Below are positions 25,115 to 34,019 of a stretch of DNA of 64,000 nucleotides, piece after piece. Each line of letters begins with the position of its first letter. Positions within the stretch are counted from its first letter, which is position 1. Source of the stretch: UBA6136 sp044237765 (GTDB taxonomy: Bacteria; Pseudomonadota; Gammaproteobacteria; Methylococcales; Methylococcaceae); assembly GCA_044237765.1 (NCBI GenBank), contig JBIIEQ010000008.1:1-64000 (forward strand), in the 5' to 3' direction. Under the pieces are notes generated by a model, which saw only the letters and a program-made list of their open reading frames with translations, had not been told where the DNA came from and ran no database searches. A program made the translations under genes and the position numbers.

Positions 25115-26214
25115 AGAGGGTCTGGCTGCTGGGCTTGTGTCTGGTCATGAACGGACAGGCCACCGCCGAAGGCGGCTTGATCAATCTCGATGCAGAGCAG
25201 CGCAGCCACCTCGATGTTCGCACAGCGCCACCCGAGCCCGTCGCCGGCATACCCCTGGCGCAGGCCCCGGGTCGTGTGGTCTTGCCGCCGGCCAAGGAGT
25301 TCGCGGTGACAGCCGCCCAGTCTGGCGTGATCACCCACGTCAATGTCCCGCTGGGCGTGAAGGTGACCAAGGGACAGGTGTTGGCTGAAATCGACAGCGT
25401 GGCTTTGGTGGATCTCCAGCGCTCCCTGGTCGACGCCTCTGCTGTTTTTGGTGTGGCGGCCGCCAAATTGAACAGGGACGAGATACTGCTACGTGAAGGG
25501 GTCATTTCCAGGATGCGGTGGCAGGAAACCCAGAGTGATTTTGAGCGAGCACAAGCTACTTTGAGGGCAGCCGAGCAGACATTGCTGGCGACCGGCATCG
25601 CTCAGGCCGATATCGATCGGATCAAGACCAGCACAAGCCAGATCAATGGTCTTTACAAGGTCCTGGCTCCAGTGAATGGCATAGTGCTGGATCGAATGGC
25701 AATGGTCGGGCAGCGAGTGGATGCCTTTTCTCCACTCTTTCGCATTGGCAAGCTGGATGTCCTGTGGCTGGAAGTTGATATGCCGCAGGAGCGGCTCAAG
25801 GAAGCTCGTATCGGTGATTGCGTGACGGTGGAGAACCCGAAAGTACGCGCAAGAGTCATCGAAATCAGTCAAAGCGTCGATCCTCAGAGCCAGAGCACGG
25901 TGGTGCGGGCCTTCGTGGAGTCAGGCGCCGAGCGATTGCGCCCCGGCATGCATGTCAATGTACAGACCATGCATCGCAGTACCGACCGTATTTTCAAGGT
26001 GCCGGTCGCCGCCGTATTCAGTCATGAAGGACACAACTATGTCTTTGTCAAAAGACTGGGGGGGTTCGAGGCCGTGGAAGTGGCGGTGGCCGGTCAGGAA
26101 GCCTACAGCATAGTTCTGCATGAGGGCTTGCGGGGTGGCGAGGCCGTGGTGGTTCAGGGTGTCGCCGGTTTGAAGGCGGCCTGGCTGGGCAGTACGGGCA
26201 GTCACAGCGACTGA
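25111..26214 (+). CDS. Efflux RND periplasmic adaptor (CzcB/CusB type)
   Basis: Membrane fusion protein that links the inner-membrane pump to the outer-membrane channel. 367 residues with an N-terminal signal peptide (MKRVWLLGLCLVMNGQATA). Beta-barrel and lipoyl halves are visible: FAVTAAQSGVITHVNVPLGVKVTKGQVLAEI and YKVLAPVNGIVLDRMAMVGQRVD flank a helical hairpin; RLRPGMHVNV is the conserved adaptor motif before the C-terminal domain. There is no Met-rich N-terminal metal site like that of CusB. Its stop shares one base with the pump gene start. Confidence 0.9.
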   Translation: MKRVWLLGLCLVMNGQATAEGGLINLDAEQRSHLDVRTAPPEPVAGIPLAQAPGRVVLPPAKEFAVTAAQSGVITHVNVPLGVKVTKGQVLAEIDSVALVDLQRSLVDASAVFGVAAAKLNRDEILLREGVISRMRWQETQSDFERAQATLRAAEQTLLATGIAQADIDRIKTSTSQINGLYKVLAPVNGIVLDRMAMVGQRVDAFSPLFRIGKLDVLWLEVDMPQERLKEARIGDCVTVENPKVRARVIEISQSVDPQSQSTVVRAFVESGAERLRPGMHVNVQTMHRSTDRIFKVPVAAVFSHEGHNYVFVKRLGGFEAVEVAVAGQEAYSIVLHEGLRGGEAVVVQGVAGLKAAWLGSTGSHSD

Positions 26215-29200
26215 TGGGACGCCTGATTCATTTCGCACTGACGCAGCGGGTCTTCACGCTGCTGTTGGCTCTGATGGTTGCTGGGGCTGGCTGGGTGGCC
26301 GCGCTCAACTTGCCCATTGATGCCTTCCCGGATGTTTCGCCTACCCAGGTCAAGATCATCGTCAAGGTGGCCGGCATGACGCCGGAAGAAGTCGAGACGC
26401 GGGTGACGATGCCGATCGAAGTGGAAATGCTGGGTATCCCCAAGCAGACTATGCTGCGATCCATCGCGAAATATGCCTTGACTGATATCACTATCGATTT
26501 TGAAGAAGGGACCGATATCTACTGGGCCCGCCAACAGGTGGCCGAACGGTTGAATGGCGTTTGGGCAGCGTTGCCCGCGAATGCCGAGGGCGGCATGGCG
26601 CCCATGACCACGCCCTTGGGGGAAATGTTCATGTTCACGGTCGATGGCGAGGGACTGAGTCTTGCCGATCGACGGGGCTTACTGGATTGGGTCATCCGTC
26701 CGGCGCTTCGGACCGTGCCTGGAGTGGCCGATGTCAATGCCCTCGGTGGCGAGGTGCGCAGTTATGAAGTTATCCCAGATCCTACCCGCTTGTCGGCGCG
26801 CGGCGTAAGCATGGAGTCCCTGACAAAAGCGCTGGAGTCCAATAATCGTAATGATGGGGCTGGGCGATTGATTCAGGGAGAGGAGTCCTTGCTGGTGCGC
26901 ACAGAGGGGCGCATCACTACTCTGGAAGACGTCCGCAATATCGTGGTGGCCGAGCCTAATTACATTCCCATCACCGTGGGTGACATTGCTGAAGTCCGGC
27001 TCGGTTCCCTGACGCGCTATGGGGCCGTGAGTCAGAACGGTAAGGGCGAGGTCGTCGAGGGGTTGGTGCTCAGTTTGCGTGGCGCCAATGTCCGGCTGGT
27101 GGTTGAGGGTATCGAAAAGAAATTGGAAGAAATTCGTCCGGCCTTGCCGAAGGGGGTCGAGGTGAATGTTTTCTACAATCGCAGTCATCTGGTCAACAAG
27201 GCGACCCAGACCATTGTGCATGCGTTGATCGAAGCTACGGTGCTGGTAGTGATTCTTCTGGTGTTGTTTCTGGGCGATCTGCGCGCGGCGCTCACGGTTG
27301 CCCTGATTTTGCCGATGGTCGCCCTGTTCACGTTCCTGCTGATGAATTATTTCGGACTGACTGCCAATCTGATGAGTCTCGGCGGGCTGGCAATTGCCAT
27401 TGGCAAGCTGGTTGATCCAGCGGTGGTCGTCGTCGAGAACGTTACTTCGCATCTGGCCGAGCGCTCGGAGGACAGCAAGCTGCCTCGCCTGCATGTGATC
27501 TATCGGGCCATGCGCGAAATCATGGCGCCGGTCATTTCCGGGGCCATCATCATCGGCATCGTTTTCGTGCCTCTGCTCTCGCTGGAGGGCCTGGAAGGCA
27601 AGCTATTCAAGCCCGTCGCCTTTACCAACGTCTTTGCCATGGCCGGGTCCCTGATCTTTTCCCTGCTGGTCATTCCGGTGCTGGCCTCCTTTCTGATGAC
27701 GAAGGTCAGTCACAAGGAGCCCTGGCTGGCGAGAACCTTGCTGGCGATCTACCGACCCGTTTTGATCTGGTGCCTGGCCCATGCCCGCGTGGTTCTGCTG
27801 TTTGCCGGTGCGTTGCTGTTGTCCGCGTTGTATGTCTACACCCTGATCGGCAAGACCTTCATGCCGACCATGGACGAGGGCGACATCATCGTTCAGGTGG
27901 AAAAGCTGCCCTCCATCAATCTGGAGCAGTCGATCCGAATGGATGGCCAAATCCAGAAAGCGATTCTTGATCATGTACCCGAAGTGGAGCGGATCACGGC
28001 AAGGGCGGGCGCGGATGAAATCGGCCTGGACCCCATGGGGCTGAATGAAACCGATACTTTTATGGTGTTGAAGCCGCAATCGGAATGGCGCGTCAAAAAC
28101 AAGGGCGAGCTGATCGAAGAAATTCGCAAGGTACTGGATACCATCCCCGGCATTGCTTATGGCTTCACTCAGCCTATCCAGATGCGGGTGACCGAAATGT
28201 TGACGGGGGTGCGCGGGGATGTGGCGGTGAAGCTCTATGGCCCCGAGCTTTCCGTGCTGAATGCCAAGGCCGAGGAAATAGCGGGCATCATGCGAGGTAT
28301 CGAGGGTTCCTCGGATGTCTTTACCCTGCGCAATGAGGGCATGCAATATCTCGTGGTGAAGGTCGATCGTCTGGCGGCAGGACGACTCGGCCTGGATTCC
28401 GATTCATTGGCCGATACCTTGCGGGCTCAAGTCGAGGGTCTCAAGTTGGGCATCGTTCAGGAGGGCGTCCGGAGGACGCCTTTGCTGCTGAGAGGCTCCG
28501 GCGAATCGGCCAATATGTCGACCTTGCAGATCGCTTTGCCCGATGGGCAGCGGGTTCCCTTGTCTGCCGTCGCAAACATCAAGATCGTCGAAGGGGCCGT
28601 ATCCGTATCGAGGGAGCGCGGTCAACGGTTCTCGGTCGTCCGGAGCAATGTAGAGGGTCGTGATCTGGTTGGCTTTGTCGAGGATGCCAAGCGAGTCGTG
28701 ACCGAAAAGGTTAGCCTGCCCCAGGGCTACTTTATTCAGTGGGGTGGCCAGTTCGAGAACCAACAGCGAGCTGCCGCCCGATTGGCGGTGGTCATTCCCA
28801 TAGCACTCCTGCTCATTTTTTTATTGTTGTTCTCAACCTTCCAGTCGGTTCGGCAGGCGCTGTTGGTCTTGGCGAATGTCCCGCTGGCTTTGATCGGTGG
28901 GGTCTACGGGATCTGGGTGTCCGGGGAGTATCTGTCGGTATCGGCCTCGGTGGGCTTTATTTCCCTACTCGGGATAGCGGTGTTGAATGGGGTGGTCATG
29001 GTGAGTTATTTCAATCAGCTACGGGCGTTGGGTCGGCCAATGAACGAGGTCGTACTCCAGGGAGCCATGCGACGACTGAGGCCCGTACTCATGACGGCGA
29101 GTATCGCCGCTTTTGGCCTGATACCGTTACTGTTCGCTACCGGACCGGGTTCCGAGATTCAGCGTCCCCTGGCTGTCGTTGGTGTTGGAGGGCTTTGCAC

Positions 29201-29279
29201 CTCCACCTTGTTGACCCTAGTCCTGTTACCCATTTTGTATCGGCGTTTTGGTGACACCATGACAAATGGGCGGATGTGA
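26214..29279 (+). CDS. Heavy-metal RND efflux pump (CzcA/CusA family)
   Basis: 1021-residue inner-membrane proton/metal antiporter. Twelve membrane segments in two repeats; N-terminal FALTQRVFTLLLALMVAGAGW, PTQVKIIVKVAGMTPEEVE, and the C-terminal LLFATGPGSEIQRPLAVV are family marks. The TM4 proton-relay motif reads LAIAIGKLVDPAVVVVEN: the spacing and single Asp resemble CusA, but Pro and Lys replace usual residues. The periplasmic blocks MDEGDIIVQVEKLP, LDPMGLNETDTFMVLKP and MRVTEMLTGVRGDVAVKLYGP resemble CzcA. Substrate (Co/Zn/Cd or Cu/Ag) therefore cannot be assigned. Confidence 0.92.
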   Translation: MGRLIHFALTQRVFTLLLALMVAGAGWVAALNLPIDAFPDVSPTQVKIIVKVAGMTPEEVETRVTMPIEVEMLGIPKQTMLRSIAKYALTDITIDFEEGTDIYWARQQVAERLNGVWAALPANAEGGMAPMTTPLGEMFMFTVDGEGLSLADRRGLLDWVIRPALRTVPGVADVNALGGEVRSYEVIPDPTRLSARGVSMESLTKALESNNRNDGAGRLIQGEESLLVRTEGRITTLEDVRNIVVAEPNYIPITVGDIAEVRLGSLTRYGAVSQNGKGEVVEGLVLSLRGANVRLVVEGIEKKLEEIRPALPKGVEVNVFYNRSHLVNKATQTIVHALIEATVLVVILLVLFLGDLRAALTVALILPMVALFTFLLMNYFGLTANLMSLGGLAIAIGKLVDPAVVVVENVTSHLAERSEDSKLPRLHVIYRAMREIMAPVISGAIIIGIVFVPLLSLEGLEGKLFKPVAFTNVFAMAGSLIFSLLVIPVLASFLMTKVSHKEPWLARTLLAIYRPVLIWCLAHARVVLLFAGALLLSALYVYTLIGKTFMPTMDEGDIIVQVEKLPSINLEQSIRMDGQIQKAILDHVPEVERITARAGADEIGLDPMGLNETDTFMVLKPQSEWRVKNKGELIEEIRKVLDTIPGIAYGFTQPIQMRVTEMLTGVRGDVAVKLYGPELSVLNAKAEEIAGIMRGIEGSSDVFTLRNEGMQYLVVKVDRLAAGRLGLDSDSLADTLRAQVEGLKLGIVQEGVRRTPLLLRGSGESANMSTLQIALPDGQRVPLSAVANIKIVEGAVSVSRERGQRFSVVRSNVEGRDLVGFVEDAKRVVTEKVSLPQGYFIQWGGQFENQQRAAARLAVVIPIALLLIFLLLFSTFQSVRQALLVLANVPLALIGGVYGIWVSGEYLSVSASVGFISLLGIAVLNGVVMVSYFNQLRALGRPMNEVVLQGAMRRLRPVLMTASIAAFGLIPLLFATGPGSEIQRPLAVVGVGGLCTSTLLTLVLLPILYRRFGDTMTNGRM

Positions 29280-29581
29280 TGGGAGCGACTTCACTGCTGA
29301 CATTGATTGCGCCGGTCGGTCTCGAGGGGCCGCTGGTCGATTGGCTTCTGGAGCATGCGTCAAGTCTTGGCTTTTGCAGCGGTCCGATCAACGGACATTC
29401 GGCCAGTCATGAGTCACTGACGGTGGCTGAGCAGGTGTCGGGCCGTCAGCGGCAGATTCGGTTTGAGGTACATGCCCCGGAGGGAGAGGTGAATCTCATG
29501 TTAGAGCGTTTGCGTGGCGATTTTGCAGATACCGGCATTCACTTCTGGGTAGTCCCATTGCTGGAATCGGGAAAGATTTGA
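29279..29581 (+). CDS. DUF3240 family PII-like protein
   Basis: 100 residues, cytosolic: LLTLIAPVGLEGPLVDWLLE, then FCSGPINGHSASHESLTVAEQVSGRQRQI and VNLMLERLRGDFADTGIHFWVVPL. DUF3240 proteins have a PII-like ferredoxin fold and sit at the end of CusABC/CzcCBA-type operons. Start set at the ATG overlapping the pump stop (TGATG); GTG 3 bases earlier is an alternative. A metal- or ligand-sensing accessory role is inferred from position and fold. The gene ends 4 bases before the convergent SDR gene. Confidence 0.82.
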   Translation: MGATSLLTLIAPVGLEGPLVDWLLEHASSLGFCSGPINGHSASHESLTVAEQVSGRQRQIRFEVHAPEGEVNLMLERLRGDFADTGIHFWVVPLLESGKI

Positions 29582-29585
29582 GTCG

Positions 29586-30503
29586 TTAAATAGGCTCGAC
29601 CTTTTCTGCCAGGACGTTACTTAATGCAGGTTCCAGTGTCGCATAGGAAAATTTGAAACCGTTGGCCAGTGCCTTTTTGGGCAATACCCGCTGGCTACCC
29701 AGAAGTAGCTCCGCCATTTCGCCCATCGCAAGCTTCAGTAACCAGGCAGGAATCGGAAGCAGAGCGGGCCGCTGGAGACATTTAGCCAGTTCGCGAGTGA
29801 ATTCGGCATTAGTCACGGGATTGGGTGCTGTGGCGTTGTAAGGGCCTCGCGCCTTAGGTGACTCCAGTAAGTGCTGGGTCAAGCCGACGTGGTCCTTGAT
29901 ATGGATCCAGGACATCCATTGCCGTCCTTCACCGATTCGGCCGCCAAGGCCGAGCTTGAAGGGCAGGAGCATCCGCTCCAGAAAGCCTCCATGTTTGCCG
30001 ATAACCAATCCCGTTCGCAGCAGGCAAACCCGGATGCCTGATTTTTCCGCCTCAAGTGCGGCGTTCTCCCAGGCAGCGCAGAGCCGGTGACCGAATTCAT
30101 CATTAAATTGGCTCGTCTCGTCCAGCATCGCATCCTCTTGATTGCCGTAAATCCCCACTGCAGAACCGCTGATGAATATGGCTGGCTTATGCTGCACCGA
30201 GGTCATGCGTTCTACGAGTTCTTCGGTCAATTTGACCCGGCTGTCCCAGAGGGCTTTTTTTCGATGCTCGGTCCAGCGCTTTGCCATGATGGGTTCGCCG
30301 GCCAGATTAATCACTGCGTCAAAGCCGATATGAGGTTTCCAATCCTCAAGGGAGGCGAAGGTATCAACTTGGATTCGGCTAAGCAGTTGCTTGGCCTTGG
30401 CTGGATTTCGGGCGAGAAGAGTGAGTTGGTGACCCTGTCGGGCCAGGTGCTGACAGAGCTCACGACCGATGAAGCCTGTTCCGCCGGTGATCAGGATTCT
30501 CAT
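29586..30503 (-). CDS. TIGR01777 family epimerase / SDR-type NAD(P)-binding protein
   Basis: 305 residues from MRILITGGTGFIGRELCQHL (Rossmann GxxGxxG). Typical TIGR01777 (YfcH-like) marks: FDAVINLAGEPIMAKRWTEHRKK, FISGSAVGIYG with the catalytic Tyr, GIRVCLLRTGLVIGKHGG and QWMSWIHIKDH. C-terminal DUF1731-like tail. Substrate unknown. A longer frame to 30530 exists but the glycine motif sets the start here. Confidence 0.92.
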   Translation of the reverse strand: MRILITGGTGFIGRELCQHLARQGHQLTLLARNPAKAKQLLSRIQVDTFASLEDWKPHIGFDAVINLAGEPIMAKRWTEHRKKALWDSRVKLTEELVERMTSVQHKPAIFISGSAVGIYGNQEDAMLDETSQFNDEFGHRLCAAWENAALEAEKSGIRVCLLRTGLVIGKHGGFLERMLLPFKLGLGGRIGEGRQWMSWIHIKDHVGLTQHLLESPKARGPYNATAPNPVTNAEFTRELAKCLQRPALLPIPAWLLKLAMGEMAELLLGSQRVLPKKALANGFKFSYATLEPALSNVLAEKVEPI

Positions 30504-30697
30504 GATGTCCGCCCTATCTGCAGTGATCATGTATTTGGCGGAAAGTGCTTCCGCGGTTGGAGCACTTCACAGGTATAGAGGGGAGTATTTGGCTTCCCAC
30601 AGTCAAAAAAATGTGGAAGAGCCGGGCGGGCAAGTACGGGTGCTTGGTTGGAGCAAATCCTAGCGAAGACACCCATGCTTGCCGCATGGCAAGCGAT

Positions 30698-30823
30698 TTA
30701 CTTGGGTTCTTCGTCGTTGAAGACCCAGCGCACGAAAAATACGCCAGCGGCTACGATAGCCAGAGTTACAGTGATACCAACCGGAGATCTCATTTTTTCG
30801 ACCAAGTCGAGGATCATTCCCAT
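30698..30823 (-). CDS. 41-residue single-pass membrane protein
   Basis: MGMILDLVEKMRSP, then a hydrophobic helix of about 19 residues (VGITVTLAIVAAGVFFVRW) and an acidic tail FNDEEPK. The SD AGAAAGG lies 9 bases before the ATG, and a sigma-70 promoter (TTGACA-N16-TAAGAT) lies about 70 bases upstream. Below the usual ORF cut-off. Family unknown; the charge pattern predicts an N-in orientation only weakly. Neighbour of another tiny envelope protein at 31119. Confidence 0.7.
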   Translation of the reverse strand: MGMILDLVEKMRSPVGITVTLAIVAAGVFFVRWVFNDEEPK

Positions 30824-30892
30824 GTGCTTATACCTTTCTAGATTTTTGTTAGCTTAATGAATGGCTTCAGTTAGCGTCTAGCGCTGCGGGTT

Positions 30893-30920
30893 ATCTTACA
30901 GGGTGGCAATTGTCTGTCAA
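30893..30920 (-). promoter_or_regulatory. Sigma-70 promoter for the 41-residue membrane protein
   Basis: On the minus strand, TTGACA (30915-30920), 16-base spacer, TAAGAT (30893-30898). The start of transcription would fall near 30886, giving a leader of about 60 bases before the ATG at 30823. Confidence 0.6.
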
Positions 30921-30999
30921 GTCGGGTTTGGCTCGAATCAAAGCCGTCGCAGAGCCTCCGCCTGCGGCATATTGACGCGCTTTATGGAGATTTTGCGCA

Positions 31000-31026
31000 A
31001 AAAAAACCCGGGAAGAACCCGGGTTT
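31000..31026 (-). terminator. Intrinsic terminator after the small lipoprotein gene
   Basis: Nine-base stem AAACCCGGG / CCCGGGTTT with loop AAGAA (plus-strand 31004-31026), preceded on the plus strand by a run of eight A, so reading leftward it ends in a T tract. It lies about 90 bases after the stop of the gene at 31119-31238. Confidence 0.85.
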
Positions 31027-31118
31027 ATTTAGAACCTGAAGCGCTTATCGCAATTTTTGTGCGGGGGTGTTCCCTTGTTTGCTAGTGCGTCAACGCGATA
31101 CTCAGGCCGGCTCTCTGC

Positions 31119-31238
31119 TTACAGAGAAGGAGCAGCAGGTGCTTCCAGTTTTTGACCGTCGCCGTCTGGGGAGTTGCCACAGCCAACAACGACCAGAGAC
31201 ATCATCAGTACGCTAACAACGCAGAGCAACTTCTTCAT
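31119..31238 (-). CDS. 39-residue lipoprotein
   Basis: MKKLLCVVSVLMMSLVVVGC is a lipoprotein signal with lipobox VVGC (Cys20); the mature part is only 20 residues, Asp/Pro/Ala-rich (CGNSPDGDGQKLEAPAAPSL). SD AGGAGG lies 8 bases before the ATG, a promoter lies at 31300-31328, and a terminator follows, so it is a complete monocistronic unit. Family unknown. Entericidin-like small lipoproteins are of similar size, but no sequence match is claimed. Confidence 0.75.
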   Translation of the reverse strand: MKKLLCVVSVLMMSLVVVGCGNSPDGDGQKLEAPAAPSL

Positions 31239-31299
31239 AAGGAACCTCCTGATTGAACACTTGAAAGTTATAGTTTGTAGTGCACGAAGCACGGGGCAA

Positions 31300-31328
31300 T
31301 TTATAAATAACATTCCAGCGAAATGCAA
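31300..31328 (-). promoter_or_regulatory. Sigma-70 promoter for the 39-residue lipoprotein
   Basis: Minus strand: TTGCAT (31323-31328), 17-base spacer, TATAAA (31300-31305). Predicted start near 31292, with a leader of about 55 bases before the ATG. Confidence 0.55.
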
Positions 31329-31384
31329 TAGCCGATTTTTGTGCGAGGGGCAGACATGGCTGCATCGGGTAGCCTAGGCTGGGT

Positions 31385-32257
31385 TTACCGGGCCAGAATA
31401 TCCAGGCCTTCGCCGCCAACAGCCGGGGCGTCCACGGTCTGGCCTCTCAGTTTCTCTAGTGTGGCGAAATCAAAGAGATTGCGATCGGCCAGTTGTGAAG
31501 GAGCGACATTCTGCAGCGCAGTGAAGATGGTCTCGACCCGTCCGGGATGGCGCCTTTCCCAATCTCCCAGCATCTCCTTCATGGCCTGGCGCTGGAGATT
31601 CTGCTGTGATCCGCAAAGGTTGCAGGGAATCAGAGGGAAGGCGCGTGTGCGAGCGTAAGCGTCGATGTCCTTCTCCTTGCAATAGGCTAGGGGCCGGATG
31701 ACGATGTGTTCCCGATTGTCGCTCAGCAACTTGGGGGGCATTGCCTTCAGCGTCCCACCGTAAAACAGGTTCAGGAAGAAAGTTTCCAGAATGTCATCGC
31801 GGTGATGCCCGAGGGCGATCTTGGTCACTCCGTTCTCTGTGGCATAGCGGTATAGCAGGCCCCGCCTCAGTCGGGAACAGAGTCCGCAGGTGGTTTTGCC
31901 CTCTGGGACCACCCGTTTGACGATGCTATAGGTGTCCTGCTCGATGATGTGGAAGGGAATTTGCCGTTCCTTCAGGTAAGCCGGCAGGACGTCCTCGGGA
32001 AAGCCTGGCTGTTTCTGGTCGAGGTTGACCGCGACAATGTCGAAGTCAATCGGGGCATTCAGTCTCAGGCTAAGGAGCAGGTCAAGAAGCGTGTAGGAGT
32101 CTTTTCCGCCCGACAGGCAGACCATCACCTTGTCGCCGGCCTCGATCATGTCGAAGTCGGCGATAGCCTCACCCGTCAGTCGGCGCAGACGTTTCTGCAG
32201 CTTGTTGAAGTCGTAGCGTTGCTTCTCGCTGAGCTCCGCGGTCGCCCTATCCGTCAT
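31385..32257 (-). CDS. ttcA: tRNA 2-thiocytidine(32) synthetase TtcA
   Basis: Thiolates cytidine 32 of certain tRNAs using ATP and an iron-sulfur cluster. About 290 residues from MTDRATAELSEKQRYDFNKLQKRLRR. PP-loop SGGKDSYTLLDLLL, the cluster cysteines CGLC and CNLC, GHHRDDILETFFLNLFYGGTLKAMPPKLLSDN, and RPLAYCKEKDI are all present. Its first codons overlap the end of fabB by 11 bases, so it is probably read as the third gene of fabA-fabB-ttcA. Confidence 0.97.
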   Translation of the reverse strand: MTDRATAELSEKQRYDFNKLQKRLRRLTGEAIADFDMIEAGDKVMVCLSGGKDSYTLLDLLLSLRLNAPIDFDIVAVNLDQKQPGFPEDVLPAYLKERQIPFHIIEQDTYSIVKRVVPEGKTTCGLCSRLRRGLLYRYATENGVTKIALGHHRDDILETFFLNLFYGGTLKAMPPKLLSDNREHIVIRPLAYCKEKDIDAYARTRAFPLIPCNLCGSQQNLQRQAMKEMLGDWERRHPGRVETIFTALQNVAPSQLADRNLFDFATLEKLRGQTVDAPAVGGEGLDILAR

Positions 32258-33467
32258 GCCGCTGGAACACCAGGCTGGCGTTGGTGCCGCCAAACCCGAA
32301 GCTGTTGGACATGGCGGTATTTATTTGAGCGTTATCCAGGCGTTCTCTGACAATGGGCACGCCCTGGGCGCCGGGGTCAAGATTTTCGATGTTGGCAGAT
32401 GCGGCGATGAAGCGGTTCTCCATCATGAGAAGCGTATAGATGGCTTCATGCACGCCAGCAGCTCCCAGCGAGTGCCCGGACAGGGATTTTGTCGAACTGA
32501 TCTTTGGAATTCCCGCTCCAAAGACGGTTTTGACAGCTTCAAGTTCGCGAATATCGCCAATTGGCGTACTGGTGCCGTGAGCGTTGATGTAGTCGATCGG
32601 AGTCTGGATGGTCGCCATGGCCTGCTGCATGCAGCGTATGGCGCCTTCGCCCGATGGCTGGACCATGTCGTAGCCATCGGAGGTCGCGCCGTAGCCAGTC
32701 AATTCGGCATAAATTTTCGCACCGCGGTTCTTGGCGTGCTGCAGTTCTTCCAGAACCAGCACCCCGCCGCCGCCGGAAATGACGAAGCCATCACGATCTG
32801 CGTCATAAGCTCGGGATGCCCGCTCAGGAGTGTCGTTGTACTTTGATGAGAGCGCGCCCATGGCGTCGAACAGCACAGTCAATGTCCAGTGGAGTTCTTC
32901 ACCGCCACCCGCGAAGATGATGTCCTGCTTGCCCAGTTGAATGAGCTCGGCGGCATTGCCGATGCAGTGGGCGCTGGTCGCACAGGCGGAGCTTATGGAG
33001 TAGTTGACGCCCTGTATCTTGAACGGCGTGGCAAGACAGGCAGAGTTGGTGTTCGACATGGTGCGTGGGACCATGTAAGGCCCGACCTTCTTGATGCCTT
33101 TCTCGCGAAAGGTATCCCATGCCATGAGCAGGTTCGAGGTGGAGGGGCCGCCCGAGCCCATGATCAATCCGGCACGTGGATTGGATACCAGCGATTCGGG
33201 CAAACCGGCATCGGCAATCGCCTCTTCCATGGCCAGGTAGTTGTAGGCAGCGCCCTCGCCCATGAAGCGGCGGATCTTTCGGTCGATCAGCTCCTCGGTA
33301 TCGATGGTGATCGGGGCATGCACATGGCTGCGAAAGCCCAGCTCGGCATACTCTTCGCTGAAGTTCACACCGGTCTTGCCGGATCTCAGGGATTCAATTA
33401 CCTCGGACTTATTGTTGCCAAGGCTGGATACGATACCGATTCCGGTAACAACAACACGTTTCATCAT
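32247..33467 (-). CDS. fabB: 3-oxoacyl-[acyl-carrier-protein] synthase I
   Basis: Condensing enzyme needed to elongate cis-unsaturated acyl chains. 406 residues, the FabB length. MKRVVVTGIGIVSSLGNNK start; catalytic Cys in SSACATSAHCIGNA, His in NAHGTSTPIGD and GHSLGAAG, and the C-terminal NSFGFGGTNASLVF. It follows fabA with a 9-base gap. The fabA-fabB pair is a hallmark of the anaerobic unsaturated fatty acid route in gammaproteobacteria. Confidence 0.97.
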   Translation of the reverse strand: MMKRVVVTGIGIVSSLGNNKSEVIESLRSGKTGVNFSEEYAELGFRSHVHAPITIDTEELIDRKIRRFMGEGAAYNYLAMEEAIADAGLPESLVSNPRAGLIMGSGGPSTSNLLMAWDTFREKGIKKVGPYMVPRTMSNTNSACLATPFKIQGVNYSISSACATSAHCIGNAAELIQLGKQDIIFAGGGEELHWTLTVLFDAMGALSSKYNDTPERASRAYDADRDGFVISGGGGVLVLEELQHAKNRGAKIYAELTGYGATSDGYDMVQPSGEGAIRCMQQAMATIQTPIDYINAHGTSTPIGDIRELEAVKTVFGAGIPKISSTKSLSGHSLGAAGVHEAIYTLLMMENRFIAASANIENLDPGAQGVPIVRERLDNAQINTAMSNSFGFGGTNASLVFQRHDG

Positions 33468-33476
33468 CTTTGCTCC

Positions 33477-34019
33477 TCAGAAGTCGTCTGTGGAGGTGAA
33501 AAGGCCGACTCTCAGGTCGTTGGCCTCATAAATGACCCGGCCGTCGCATTCCATTTCGGCGTCCGCGATCCCCATTACCAATTTACGCATCATCACCCTT
33601 TTCAGGTTGATGCGATAAGTGACCAGTTTGTTTTCGGGGAGCACTTGTCCACGAAATTTGACCTCTCCCACGCCCAATGCCCGGCCACGGCCAGGGCCAC
33701 CAAGCCAGCCCAGATGAAAGCCAACCAGTTGCCACATGGCATCCAGTCCAAGGCAACCGGGCATGACCGGATCATTCCTGAAGTGACAGTCGAAGAACCA
33801 TAAGTCAGGCGACACATCCAACTCAGCGGTTATCACGCCCTTGTCGAACATCCCTCCTTCAGCCGCAATCTGCGTAATGCGGTCGAACATCAACATGGGG
33901 GGGAGCGGCAGCTGCGCGTTACCCGGCCCGAAAAGTTCGCCACGTCCACAACGCAGGAGGTCCTCGCGGGTGTAATGGGCCTGACGTGAATGGCTCGGGG
34001 GGATTTCCGTAACTGTCAT
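33477..34019 (-). CDS. fabA: 3-hydroxydecanoyl-[ACP] dehydratase/isomerase
   Basis: Dehydrates 3-hydroxydecanoyl-ACP and isomerises the product to the cis-3 form, the branch point to unsaturated fatty acids. 180 residues. Marks: YTREDLLRCGRGELFGPGNAQLPLPPMLMFDRI, FFDCHFRNDPVMPGCLGLDAMWQL (active-site His and Asp) and VKFRGQVLP. First gene of the fabA-fabB-ttcA group. No clear FabR/FadR-type palindrome is visible upstream. Confidence 0.98.
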   Translation of the reverse strand: MTVTEIPPSHSRQAHYTREDLLRCGRGELFGPGNAQLPLPPMLMFDRITQIAAEGGMFDKGVITAELDVSPDLWFFDCHFRNDPVMPGCLGLDAMWQLVGFHLGWLGGPGRGRALGVGEVKFRGQVLPENKLVTYRINLKRVMMRKLVMGIADAEMECDGRVIYEANDLRVGLFTSTDDF

